A stretch of DNA of 64,000 bases. Origin: JBHOQX01 sp042408595. Its GTDB lineage: Bacteria; Chloroflexota; Chloroflexia; Chloroflexales; Roseiflexaceae. The stretch spans positions 62,001 to 126,000 of the forward strand of contig JBHOQX010000104.1 of the NCBI GenBank assembly GCA_042408595.1, read 5' to 3'. Positions 27,450-36,531 of this stretch are shown one piece after another. The notes beneath the pieces were generated by a model, which was given only the letters and a program-made list of their open reading frames with translations, searched no databases and was not told the origin of the DNA. Made by a program: the position numbers and the translations under genes. Numbering within the stretch: the first letter of the stretch is position 1; each line of letters opens with the position of its first letter.

Positions 27450-27773
27450 GAAGGGCGGCCAGCGCCCACGTGCGCACGCGTTCTGCAGCCTTGGCTCCAG
27501 CACCTGGGGATACAAGCGGCCGTCGCACACCTGTGGCACGTCAAACGTCACCTTGCCACTACGGGGCGTGACCGTCGTGGGTTGGTAGCCAGGAGCAGCG
27601 CCACGCCGCTCGGCAGTACGTGCGTGCCATGGGGCGTTGAGATCCGGGCTGTGTTCGGCGTGCATGGCATGGTGCAACCCGCTACGGGTCCATGTCAGCA
27701 ACCCATCCAACCTCTGGTCGGCAATCAGCTGCACCAGGTCGGGAGAGAGGGGACAAGCGAGCGGGCGGGTCAT
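27450..27773 (-). pseudogene. IS256-family transposase N-terminal fragment
   Basis: From 27773 leftward the frame encodes an IS256/Mutator-type N terminus: MTRPLACPLSPDLVQLIA, a HARTAERRGAAPGYQP segment, and VTFDVPQVCDGRLYPQVLEP, the domain preceding the catalytic core. Homology stops after LQNACARG. Fusion to the IS630 remnant suggests nested insertion followed by deletion. Confidence 0.65.
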
Positions 27774-27879
27774 CGGGTGTTCCTTGCGTGGTTGTCTCAG
27801 CAACGCCAAGGATCTACCCGAACATACCATGCGCGTTCAGGCCCGTTCCCTCAATGAACAGAAACAAAGATACACCTTC

Positions 27880-28533
27880 TCAGACTTTCTGCGCAAGAAG
27901 CCACAGATACGCGATCTCGTGGCCCTGTTCTCTCTGGCGCTCGATCGCAGTTTCTTGTATCACCATGCCTGCCTCGCCGATCAAGTGCTGCACTGTGGCA
28001 GAGTCGTAACTACTGAAAAACATTGGCACCCCCAGCCAGATGCCGATACTACCGGCGCTCCCTGCTGCCTCAGTACCAAGCAGCAGATAACCACCCGGTT
28101 TCAACCAAGTCGCAATACGATCGAAAATCGCTGCATGTTCCTCACGCGGCAGATGTTCCAAGGTGTAGAACGACACCACCGCATCAAACGACCCTGGCGA
28201 AAAAGAGATGGAGCCGAGGTCCGCATGCAGGAATGTGCCGCTCGGGACATTCTGGCGCGCCTTGATGATCTGCGCCTCTGAGATATCGACACCGGTCACT
28301 TGATGCTGGCGGGCCAGGGCGATATCGGCAGGGTCACCTGAACTACAGCCAAGGTCGAGGACGGAGGCACAAGACGGGAGCACAGCAAGGAGTTTATCCA
28401 GCCAGCGCATGCGCGGCCAGGTCGCCGCATGCTCCAACTCGGCGTAGGCATCGGCGACCTGATCACACCCCTGTGCCACCACCTGTTTTGGATTGAGTTT
28501 GTCTGACCCGTGGGACAAGATGGTCCCCTTCAT
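27880..28533 (-). CDS. Class I SAM-dependent methyltransferase
   Basis: A 217-residue protein with the Rossmann-type methyltransferase fold. Motif I is VLDLGCSSGDPADIAL, followed by the acidic end of beta-2 (VTGVDISEAQI), motif II/III at FDAVVSFYTLEHL and a post-motif strand (LKPGGYLLLGT). The target is unknown; many such proteins modify small molecules. It lies between two insertion-sequence remnants and has lower G+C than the flanking core genes, which suggests horizontal acquisition. Confidence 0.88.
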   Translation of the reverse strand: MKGTILSHGSDKLNPKQVVAQGCDQVADAYAELEHAATWPRMRWLDKLLAVLPSCASVLDLGCSSGDPADIALARQHQVTGVDISEAQIIKARQNVPSGTFLHADLGSISFSPGSFDAVVSFYTLEHLPREEHAAIFDRIATWLKPGGYLLLGTEAAGSAGSIGIWLGVPMFFSSYDSATVQHLIGEAGMVIQETAIERQREQGHEIAYLWLLAQKV

Positions 28534-28720
28534 TCATCCAGCCGCTTCGAATTGGAAGGGCGAGGAGAGATACGCAATGCTCGACTATTGCCACAAGAGC
28601 CGCCGAACGGCCAGGGTTTAGCCGCCGCGTCGCGCCCGCACCACCCGGCCGAAACGCGGGCGACCCATCAGCTATAGCTCGCTGCACTGAAACCTAAAGC
28701 GGCATGGTATCATGCGGGCT

Positions 28721-29725
28721 ATGAGTACCGAATGACAACCAACCGACTGGCGAGCAGGACGGCGCCTGCGCGCTTGGGAGTTGCACGAGGAGGGATGGCA
28801 AACCAAGCAGATCGCTGCCGCCCTCGGCGTGAGTGAAGGAGCCATCAGCCAGTGGCTTAAGCGCGGTCGAGCAGGTGGAAAGGAAGCACTGCGTAATCGC
28901 CCCCACCCTGGTGCCAGCCCTCGTCTGACTGCAGCGCAACGCGCTCGCCTGCCTGAACTCCTCAAGCGAGGCGCGGAAACCTACGGCTTTCTTGGTGATG
29001 TCTGGACACAACAGCGCAGCGCGACCGTTATTCGACGTGAGTTCGGCGTGACCTACCATCACGACCATGTTGGTCGCCTCCTGCGCCAGCTTGGCTGGAG
29101 TGTACAGCAGCCAATCGAGCGCGCGAGTGAGCGGAATGAGCAAGCGGTCGAGCGCTGGTGCGAGGAAACCTGGCCAGAGAGCAAACAAAGCCGAAGCTGA
29201 GGGACGAACCCTCGTCTGGATAGATGAAGCTGGTTTCTACTTACTACCCGCCCGTAGCCGCACCTGGGCGCCGCGTAAACAAACGCCAATTCTGCGGGTG
29301 CCCTGCAGCTACGACCATCTGAACGTCATCAGTGCCATCACACCGAGTGGGCGGCTCTGCATGCAAATCTACGATGACGCGATCTGTGGTGAGCAGGCTG
29401 TCGCATTCGTCAAGCATCTGCTACGTCACATCGCGGGCAAGCTGTTGATCATCTGGGATGGGGCGAGCCTCCATCGCGGGCAAGCGATCAAGGACTTTCT
29501 GGCTGCAGGTATAAGCTGGTCCATCTCGAGCGGCTCCCAGGCTACGCGCCCGAGCTCAATCCGGACGAAGGGATCTGGGGCTACCTGAAGCATCGAGAGC
29601 TTGGCAATGTCGTGTGTCGGGACCGCACGCAGTTGAAGTATGAACTCCGATTGGCGACCGCCCGTCTGCGGCACAAGTCGCACGTCATTGTAGGCTGCAG
29701 TACCCAAGCAGGTCTCTCGCTTTAG
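28721..29725 (+). pseudogene. IS630-family transposase, inactivated
   Basis: A nearly full-length IS630 transposase in three pieces. The first frame has an in-frame TGA at codon 5 (28733), then the helix-turn-helix AAALGVSEGAISQWLKRG and FGVTYHHDHVGRLLRQLG. A shift near 29182 leads to LVWIDEAGFYLLPA (first Asp) and KLLIIWDGASLHRG. A second shift near 29508 leads to YKLVHLERLPGYAPELNPDE (final Glu). The octamer CTAAAGCG at 28693-28700 and its inverse at 29718-29725 may mark the inverted ends, but this is tentative. About 500 bases to the right (29726-30222) hold no gene that I can support. Confidence 0.8.
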
Positions 29726-30222
29726 CTGACAAAGCACCAACATTTTATAGCACATCGCCAGGCGAAATACAACGACTAAAACGCCCACTGACCTTCCCAC
29801 ACCTCGCCAGGCAAGGACATCGCAGGCAAGATCCCACCGCCGACGGAAGCCCGACGATCGACAAGCCACCTGCTAGCCAAATCCAACTTCGCTCTCTGCA
29901 CCCCTCACCAGACTAACCACGCCAAAGCCAGTGACCCGCTCAGAGGCAATCGTGGGCGGTGATGGCGGATAAGGTGCCTGGGGGCGTAGTGTCTACAAGC
30001 CGAAAGCCATCTTTTCGGTCGAGAACTCGCAAGGGGCGACTTCTTGTCAACGCTCCATCTATCTGCGGCTAACGACAAGCTTCAGCGGTGTGCGCAGCGG
30101 CGTCAGGTGGTACAAGCGCGGGTTGGGCGGCTTTTGAGTCGAAGATGCTGGGCTTACGAGTGTCATCCGTAAGCCCAGCATCGATCGAGCAGCTCTATAT
30201 CACAGATCTCGCGTCCTTTCGC

Positions 30223-30948
30223 TCAATCCTCGATCTTCCACGAACTCACCTCATCGTTCAGCGCACCAAAGGTGGAGCAATTTGGTCCGCAGGAATATTG
30301 TGGACCCGTGTAATTGTACCAGTCGTAAACCGTGATGCGGTCACAACTGGAGAACCCCTGTCCAGATGCAAACCGGTTATCCACGCCGTCGACGCGCAGG
30401 TCCGGTTTGCCATAGCTGTACCCTGCGGAGCATGGGTATTGCCCATAGTACTCTTTCAAAAGTGACCCGTAGTTCGTATTGTCGTAGAACTTGGCAATGA
30501 GGTACAGGGACTGGAGCGAAACACCATCCACCGCCTCAATCCGCCCCTTGCCACAAACAGGCTCCGAAGCTTTTCCTCCCTCCTCGAGAGGCTTGAGTAC
30601 GACCACGCACCGGTACTCGTCTGAATCGCTGGGGCCGCGTACGATGGGGCTAGTTTCTGTCGGTTGATACGGCCTCTCCAGTGCCTCTACTTCCTCTTTA
30701 CTCAGCGGTTCCAGCACAACGGCTTCAACCTCTTCATTGGCCGGTCGGCACCTGCGTTCCACGACCTCTGAGCCCTGCTCGCCTGACCGTATGGGCTCCA
30801 GCACAACAGACTCCACATAACCTGGAGGACAGGGAGACTCAGTGGTATTGGTGTTCCCGGCCTGCACATCCTTCCCGGTCACCACAGGCCACCCCAAGCC
30901 ACCTGCCAAGAGCAAGGCGGCGATAACAAACAATGCTTTTTTCACCAT
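30223..30948 (-). CDS. Secreted Cys-containing protein with beta/gamma-crystallin-like C terminus
   Basis: A 241-residue exported protein. A signal peptide (KKALFVIAALLLAGGLGW) is followed by an acidic, proline- and glutamate-rich region with two similar blocks (VESVVLEPIRSGEQGSE and VEAVVLEPLSKEEVEAL). The C-terminal 90 residues contain four or five cysteines and end in NDEVSSWKIED, which resembles the Greek-key ending of beta/gamma-crystallin or I36-type inhibitor domains. That resemblance is by eye only. The start at 30948 follows GAGGAGG. It is the last gene of a leftward set with a two-component system, about 98 bases after the kinase stop, so the pair may control it. Confidence 0.65.
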   Translation of the reverse strand: MVKKALFVIAALLLAGGLGWPVVTGKDVQAGNTNTTESPCPPGYVESVVLEPIRSGEQGSEVVERRCRPANEEVEAVVLEPLSKEEVEALERPYQPTETSPIVRGPSDSDEYRCVVVLKPLEEGGKASEPVCGKGRIEAVDGVSLQSLYLIAKFYDNTNYGSLLKEYYGQYPCSAGYSYGKPDLRVDGVDNRFASGQGFSSCDRITVYDWYNYTGPQYSCGPNCSTFGALNDEVSSWKIED

Positions 30949-31045
30949 GTCACACCTCCTCGAAAGTTGGTTGATAAAGTTGGTTGATGGGTTGCTCGGG
31001 CCACTCAACCAACTTGAGGATAGTACAACCGGTGTTAAATGGCCG

Positions 31046-32275
31046 TTAAGTTTGCCCCCCAATGAGTTCGTTTTCGTAACAGGGGAGCCAAATGGTGAAC
31101 GTGCTTCCTACTCCTAGTGCGCTCTCCACCCGTAGGTGTCCAGCGTGCAACTGAACGATGTGGGCCGTTATGGACAGGCCCAGGCCAGCCCCGCCCCGAT
31201 GTCGGTCCCGTGACCGATCAACACGGTAAAAACGCTCAAAAATATGGGGGAGTTCATCGGTAGAAATACCTATCCCGGTGTCTTTGATTTGGATCACAAT
31301 GCCGCTTGCCTCCCTATACGCTGTAACGGCCACGGAGCCTCCAGGACGATTGTAACGAATCCCGTTCTCGATCAAATTGCCCACAGCCCGGGCGAGCAGG
31401 GGAGCATCTGCCAGCACAACTAATTCGTCAATAACCTCAAGCTCCAGCGTGACGTTGTGAGCCTGTGCCAACGGCTTCATTTCATCTACCGCTTCGGTTA
31501 AGACCACTCCCAAGTTTGTGACTTCCCGCTGTACTTCTGCTTCTCCTCCCGCCATCAGTAGCAAATTCTCCATCAAACGTTCCATTCTGTCGAGTATGCG
31601 GTCCAAAACTTTGGCCATCTCTCGGTAGTCTTCCAAACTGGCATCCTGGTCTTGATAAATGACTTCCAAATTTGTCCTCAAAGTAGCCAAGGGGGTTCGT
31701 AATTCATGCGCCGCATCAGCCACGAATCGGCTCTGTTGCGCAAAAGCCTGTTCCAAGCGTTCTAGCATATCGTCAAAAGCATTGGCGAGTGCTTTCACCT
31801 CATCGGGCGGTCCTTCTAGAGCTAATCGGCGGCCGAGAGACTCAGCTCCAATCTCTCGAACCAACCGGCTGAGATGTTGCACGGGGCGTAGTCCGCGTTG
31901 CGTTATCCAGTAGGCGCCAACTGCACCAAGTAACGCGAAGACTCCCACTGCAATGATCGAAATCACGCGCACCTCGTGGACAGCAATTTCTTGAACCTGT
32001 TCGATGACTGAGGCGTCTTCATCAGGGACGACTGCGGCCTGATCAAGCGACGGAGTCGCCAGAGGCAATAACTTGGAAGATTGTGGAGTTGGCTCCGCAA
32101 GGATGGCAACATTAACAGCCTGGGGCAGCCTGATGGCCGTAAGGGTATTGATAATAATGACCAACACAAGCCCCAGGGTCAATAGTAGTCCGCCTACCCA
32201 AAGCGTCAGACGACGACGGAGGGTAAGAAATCCGGCAAAACGGTGCTGCCAGCCTCGTAAAACTCGCTTCATCAA
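31046..32275 (-). CDS. Membrane sensor histidine kinase (HAMP-HisKA-HATPase)
   Basis: A 409-residue kinase. Two membrane helices (WVGGLLLTLGLVLVIIINTL, and one near VRVISIIAVGVFALLGAVGA) enclose an extracellular loop of about 60 residues that would be the sensor. A HAMP linker (RGLRPVQHLSRLVREIG) leads to the HisKA domain with His190 (DAAHELRTPLATL), then the HATPase domain (NLIENGIRYNRPGG, IKDTGIGIS, RGGAGLGLSI). Its start overlaps the stop of the response regulator (ATGA, 32272-32275). G+C is clearly lower than in the window core. Confidence 0.93.
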   Translation of the reverse strand: MMKRVLRGWQHRFAGFLTLRRRLTLWVGGLLLTLGLVLVIIINTLTAIRLPQAVNVAILAEPTPQSSKLLPLATPSLDQAAVVPDEDASVIEQVQEIAVHEVRVISIIAVGVFALLGAVGAYWITQRGLRPVQHLSRLVREIGAESLGRRLALEGPPDEVKALANAFDDMLERLEQAFAQQSRFVADAAHELRTPLATLRTNLEVIYQDQDASLEDYREMAKVLDRILDRMERLMENLLLMAGGEAEVQREVTNLGVVLTEAVDEMKPLAQAHNVTLELEVIDELVVLADAPLLARAVGNLIENGIRYNRPGGSVAVTAYREASGIVIQIKDTGIGISTDELPHIFERFYRVDRSRDRHRGGAGLGLSITAHIVQLHAGHLRVESALGVGSTFTIWLPCYENELIGGQT

Positions 32276-32958
32276 GCGTCATCTCCAGGTGTAAGCAACC
32301 GATATCCCCGGCCTACAACGGTTTCGATATACCGAGGGTTTTCGACATTGTCACCCAGCTTACGGCGTAAGGAATGGATATGGACGCGCATGCTGGTCGT
32401 GAACAAGTTCACTTCTTCTCCCCAGACATGCTCAATGAGCTCCTCTTGACTGATCACCTCTCCCGGATGACGCATCAAGTACTCCAAGATGCCAAACTCT
32501 TTGTGCGTTAGCTCCAGCCGCCGCTTTCCTTGCCAGACCGTATGACTGGCCGGATCAAGCCTCAAGTCGCCTACACACAGTACTGGTTCCCGCACTCGGA
32601 GATCTCGCCTTAGCAGCGCTCTGATACGGGCGGCCAATTCTTCAAAGTGGAATGGCTTAACCAGATAATCGTCGGCACCCAAGTCTAATCCGATAACCCT
32701 GTCTCTAACTCGGCTGCGGGCGGTTAACATCAGAATGAGGAGTTTAGGCTTGCTTTCCCGCAAGCGCCGGCACACCTCCGTGCCGTCCATCTCGGGCAGG
32801 TTAAGATCCAGCACAATCAAGTCGTACTCATTGATCTCGCCCAATTCCCAACCTTGTTCACCGGTCGTGGCAATGTCTACCGCGTAACCTTCCCGGCGCA
32901 GTCCACGCGCCAGAGCATTGGCCAGATCGAGTTCATCTTCCACAATCAGGATTCTCAT
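32272..32958 (-). CDS. OmpR-family response regulator
   Basis: A 228-residue regulator. The receiver domain has Asp51 (LIVLDLNLPEMDG), the acidic pair (IVEDE), the switch position (MLTARSRVRD) and the conserved lysine (YLVKPFHFEE). The C-terminal winged helix shows LTHKEFGILEYLMRHPGEVI and VHIHSLRRKLGD. It is translationally coupled to the kinase downstream. A 6-2-6 palindrome at 32991-33004 lies about 33 bases before the start and could be an autoregulatory site. Confidence 0.94.
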   Translation of the reverse strand: MRILIVEDELDLANALARGLRREGYAVDIATTGEQGWELGEINEYDLIVLDLNLPEMDGTEVCRRLRESKPKLLILMLTARSRVRDRVIGLDLGADDYLVKPFHFEELAARIRALLRRDLRVREPVLCVGDLRLDPASHTVWQGKRRLELTHKEFGILEYLMRHPGEVISQEELIEHVWGEEVNLFTTSMRVHIHSLRRKLGDNVENPRYIETVVGRGYRLLTPGDDA

Positions 32959-32990
32959 CTCGTTCTACTTTCGTTGTGTAATAAACCAGA

Positions 32991-33004
32991 TTCTCAGATG
33001 AGAA
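32991..33004. promoter_or_regulatory. Palindrome TTCTCA-N2-TGAGAA upstream of the OmpR-type regulator
   Basis: A perfect inverted repeat of six bases with a two-base centre lies about 33 bases upstream of the regulator start. OmpR-type proteins more often bind direct repeats, so its role is uncertain. Confidence 0.35.
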
Positions 33005-33115
33005 CTTCTGACCCGCCCAATGGCCTGCCGCTCAGCCACACGTGGAGCGCAGTGGAGCGGGTCGGCTGCAGCGTCGGGCCATTGGGCGGCGACGCCACGA
33101 ACATGGAACGGCACG

Positions 33116-34690
33116 GCAATACCGTATCCGTTCAGGGAGGGTAGACAAGCCGTAGAGCAGCTTGCCAGAGCGCACCGTTTACGGCATACTGCTGCTATGG
33201 ACGAGATGCCGCCAGCAGACCTGACGCCAGAAGAATGGGCAGCCACCCCGCCGCGGGTGAAGGCGCTTGTTCGTTCGCTGCTGGCACATAAGCCGCCATT
33301 GAGACGACCCTCCTGGCAACGCAGACCCGCCAGGATGAACTGCTGACGAAGATTGCCGCCCTCGAAGCGCGTCTCAACCAGAACTCGCAGAACTCCTCGA
33401 AGCCGCCCTCCTCTGACCCCCCTTCCGCACCTCCTCGCCCGGTCAAGACCCCGCGCGGCACGCCCAAGTCCAAGGGCGCTCAGCCTGGGCATCCCGACCA
33501 GCAGCGCGAGCTCGTTCCCACTGAGAACCTGTCCCGCGTCGTCGAGTTGCATCCCACCGGCTGCCCCTCCTGTCAGCTGCCCTTCCCCGAACTGCTGCCC
33601 ACCCTTGGACCGCCGCAGCGTCAGCAGGTCTGGGACCTTCCCGTCATCGTGCCCGAGATCACCGCATAGCAGTACTTCAGTGTGTGCTGCCCGTGCTGTA
33701 AGGGCTGGATGACCGCACCGCGCCCCGACGACACCCCGCCTGGCGCCTTTGGCCCTCGCTTGGCCGCTCACGCGGCGCTCTTGCACAATCGCTACCGCAT
33801 CAGCCACCGCGAACTGGTCGCCCTGTTTGTCGACCTCTTCAAATTGCCCATCAGCCTCGGAAGCGTGGTTGCGCTCCAGCAGGTGGCGAGTGAGGCGCTC
33901 GAGCCAGCCCACGGCGAGGTAGAGCAGGCAGTTGCAACGAGCGACCACGCCAACGTTGACGAGACAACCTGGCGCGAGGGGACGCGCAAGCCCTGGTTGT
34001 GGACGGCAGTCACGGCTGCGGCCACGCTGTTCCGCATCCACGGTAGCCGCGGCAAGAGGGGGCTGGTGGCACTTGTGGGCGAGGCCTTCGCCGGTCTGCT
34101 CACCTCGGACTGGCTGCGCACCTATAACAGCGTGGAGACCGAGTGACGCCAACTCTGCTGGGCACATCTGCTGCGTTCGTTCCAAGGCCGGGTGGATGCG
34201 CGAGGGTCGTGGCAAGCGGCTGCGGCAGACCTGCTGGCGGTGGCAGCGCTGGTGATGGCGGTATGGGGACGCTTCAAAGCTGGGGAAATTGACCGCGATA
34301 CGATGCGGCTGATGCTCCAGCCGTTGCAGCAGGCGATCTGGGAACAGGTCGAGCGCGGGCGACAGCAGAGCAACACGTTTGGCTCGTTGTGTGCGGATCT
34401 GGCCACACGCTTTCCCGCGTTGTGGACGCTTGTCGACCATGAGGAGGTCGAGCCGACCAACAACGCCGCGGAGCGGGCGTTGCGTCCGGCCGTGCTGTGG
34501 CGGAGAGGCTGTTTCGGCACCCCAAGTGAGGCGGGCAGTCGCTTTGCCGAGCGGATGCTCACGGTGAGCGCGACCCTGCAGCAGCATCAGCGACCCCTCC
34601 TGCCCTTCATCACCGACGCGATTACGGCTCACTGGAGCCACCAGCCCTCTCCCTCACTCTTCAATCCTGCCTGAACGGATACGCAATACC
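33116..34690 (+). mobile_element. IS66-family insertion sequence with 8-bp target-site duplication
   Basis: The 21-base terminal inverted repeats are at 33124-33144 and 34662-34682 (GTATCCGTTCAGG shared at the outer ends). The 8-base sequence GCAATACC occurs immediately outside both ends (33116-33123 and 34683-34690). An 8-bp duplication is the hallmark of IS66 insertion. The element carries only a transposase gene, and no TnpB or accessory ORF is visible, as in minimal IS66 (ISBst12-like) elements. Confidence 0.9.
33197..34674 (+). pseudogene. IS66 transposase (TnpC-type), inactivated
   Basis: The N terminus (MDEMPPADLTPEEWAATPP, then LVRSLLAHK) is followed by a one-base frame change near 33290. 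It continues in the next frame with the IS66 leucine-rich/low-complexity linker (ALEARLNQNSQNSSKPPSSD), a zinc-finger-like region (GCPSCQLPF, CCPCCKGW), the DDE core (VDETTWREG) and the C-terminal EVEPTNNAAERALR motif. In-frame stops at 33667 (TAG) and 34144 (TGA) interrupt it. With one frameshift and two nonsense codons the enzyme should be inactive, although the ends of the element are intact. Confidence 0.88.
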
Positions 34691-34967
34691 CGAACCCCCT
34701 CCCTCCACCAAACCCAACCGACGAGATGTGTGCTCTCGCCCTGCGCACCCGCCTAATGCGAGAGCGTTCTGCCGTCAACAAAAAGGCGTGCACCTGCCGA
34801 TGTTGGACGTCTATGATACCCTCAACGAGCACCCGCTGGCAACCCAGCGCTTGTACCCACCCGCACCCCGCCTTTTCTACGGATCCGGCACGTGATACCG
34901 CATCCACGCGCGGCTACGTTCCGTTACCTCCGTGTACAATGTCCAACGGTTTCCTGCTACTCTCACC

Positions 34968-35092
34968 GCCCAACGGCTTGCGCTCAGGCGCGACGCCATG
35001 TACATCGGAACACGTGTAAGCATACAACCAACGTGTAAAATGCCAACGATCTCGGGCCACAGAGCGGCGTCGGCTGGAATGCGTGGTTGGGC
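34968..35092. other. attC-like recombination site 4 (after the GNAT cassette)
   Basis: Reading leftward, the site starts with GCCCAAC (35092-35086) and ends with GTTGGGC (34974-34968), exact matches to the integron consensus boxes RYYYAAC and GTTRRRY. Inner arms near the ends (CAGCCGACGCC against GGCGTCGCGCCTG) pair imperfectly, as attC sites do. The 125-bp length is within the known range. The 34691-34967 stretch left of it holds no supported gene. Confidence 0.6.
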
Positions 35093-35144
35093 TGCTGCTT
35101 GCGTAAAGAAGGTATTCTATCAGCTCTATTTAGCGCAGAACGGG

Positions 35145-35585
35145 CTAGATGTAGCTTTTGCGAAAGCCACGAAATGGCCGAAATCCTTGTTTCTTGTAAA
35201 ACTCGTCAGCCTGTTCTGTCGATAACAAGTCAAATCGCACTGCTGGATAGAGGAGATGGCAGACGTCAAGTAATAGGGTTCCAATACCTCGTCCACGCCA
35301 CTGCGGCACCACGAGGAGATCGGCCACATACAGGCGGGCTGCTTCGTCGGATAAGGCGCGTAAGAAGGCAATGGTTGTCTGTTGGTGGGTAGCGATTAAG
35401 GCAGGCCACGCATGTTGCCACGCACGGAAACCATCATCAGGTCGCGTGTGAAGAGTTGTCCAATCTTCGGCAAGTGCGAGATCACGGACCGTTGGAAAGT
35501 CGTGTGCTTGCCAGGCTCGTATCTCAACATCCAAGGGCAGGGTTAGTTGCGATAGTATTTGTTGGAAGACTCTTTCACGCTCCAT
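35145..35585 (-). CDS. GNAT-family N-acetyltransferase (cassette gene)
   Basis: A 146-residue acetyltransferase. The acetyl-CoA-binding motif A is clear (RLYVADLLVVPQWRGRGIGT, with RGRGIG as the pyrophosphate loop), followed by motif B (DLLSTEQADEFYKKQGFRPF). The substrate is unknown. The start at 35585 has GAGG upstream. It is a single leftward gene between two attC-like sites, the usual size and layout of an integron cassette; GNAT genes are common cassette cargo. Confidence 0.88.
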   Translation of the reverse strand: MERERVFQQILSQLTLPLDVEIRAWQAHDFPTVRDLALAEDWTTLHTRPDDGFRAWQHAWPALIATHQQTTIAFLRALSDEAARLYVADLLVVPQWRGRGIGTLLLDVCHLLYPAVRFDLLSTEQADEFYKKQGFRPFRGFRKSYI

Positions 35586-35697
35586 ACACACGACCTCACT
35601 ATGCATTTGCGAACGGCAATAAGAAAGTGAAGACCAGCAAAGCGAGTATATCACAGCTAAAAACAGCCTATGAAGAGCTTTTGCTTTGATAGCAGCA

Positions 35698-35773
<76 letters not shown>

Positions 35774-35787
35774 AGCCGCCTTGTGCT

Positions 35788-36531
35788 TCATTGTGGCGAT
35801 ACGGTGATAGAATCAAAATGGAAATCAAATTCTTCTATCAATCGGATCCAAAAAGCGGCAATGAAATAAAAAAGCGGCTTGACCAACTCGGCGTCATCTT
35901 CCACTATGTTGCCGTGAAGCACCTTGTTGCGGCTGGTCACAACTTCCAACCAAGTGCTTAACTTGGAAGACAACACTTTCTCTTTCTCCAACTTCTCGAT
36001 TTTGGATTTCATTCCTGAAAAGTCTTCAGGGCGCATACCCATCTTTGCCAGTGCGAGATTCAAAACTGCTTCGATGTTTGAGTAAAAAAGACGAAGGCTG
36101 TCCAAGTAGTGCCCAGTCATAAAGAGCGTTACGGCTGAATCAGTAGATTCCTTTTGGTCTTGAACTATACTCTTTGATGTCCGTGTCCGCTCTTTGATTT
36201 GATTAATTAGGTCTGCGCTTTCAGAGAAGTGGAAACCCCCAAATTCGGACTCGGTTAACAGTAAAATTGTTTCTCTCAACACTTCAAGATTGGCAGAGAC
36301 CTTATCCAGAATTCGCATACCCAAATCTGTGACGATGGGTTCTTCTGAGAACGTATCCATTACACCATACCAGCGCAGGGAGATAGGGTAACGGTGGTAT
36401 GCTCTCCGATGCATACTTCTGGTTTGGGGATTCAACAATCTTTCAAGAGTTTGTTGATTGAGATGACGACTACTGCTGCCTTTTCGTCCGACGACAATCT
36501 CCAGGGTACACAAAAAACACGATTGCGTCAA
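35788..36531 (-). CDS. Unknown cassette protein, C-terminal part (probably frameshifted from the next gene)
   Basis: A 247-residue frame of low G+C. It has no recognised domain; the second half is strongly helical (SKSIVQDQKESTDSAVTL, then MKSKIEKLEKEKVLSSKL) and ends FYFIAAFWIRLIEEFDFHF. It overlaps the upstream frame (36470-37078) by 62 bases on the same strand. Its first 20 or so residues look like noise, and good protein begins around SSSRHLNQQTLERLLNPQ. A single-base shift near 36480-36520 in one ancestral gene of about 430 codons explains both frames best. Confidence 0.6.
   Translation of the reverse strand: MTQSCFLCTLEIVVGRKGSSSRHLNQQTLERLLNPQTRSMHRRAYHRYPISLRWYGVMDTFSEEPIVTDLGMRILDKVSANLEVLRETILLLTESEFGGFHFSESADLINQIKERTRTSKSIVQDQKESTDSAVTLFMTGHYLDSLRLFYSNIEAVLNLALAKMGMRPEDFSGMKSKIEKLEKEKVLSSKLSTWLEVVTSRNKVLHGNIVEDDAELVKPLFYFIAAFWIRLIEEFDFHFDSITVSPQ

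Noticed and set aside
29726..30222. Possible gene or RNA in the gap right of the IS630 remnant
   Set aside because: No domain, ribosome-binding site, hairpin array or tRNA-like arm was seen.
30088..30465. A 125-codon frame on the + strand near the secreted protein gene
   Set aside because: It overlaps the C-terminal part of the leftward secreted protein, lacks a ribosome-binding site and has no recognisable domain.
33020..33196. A gene start upstream of the IS66 transposase ATG
   Set aside because: The frame crosses the left inverted repeat of the element, so the upstream codons are outside the transposase gene.
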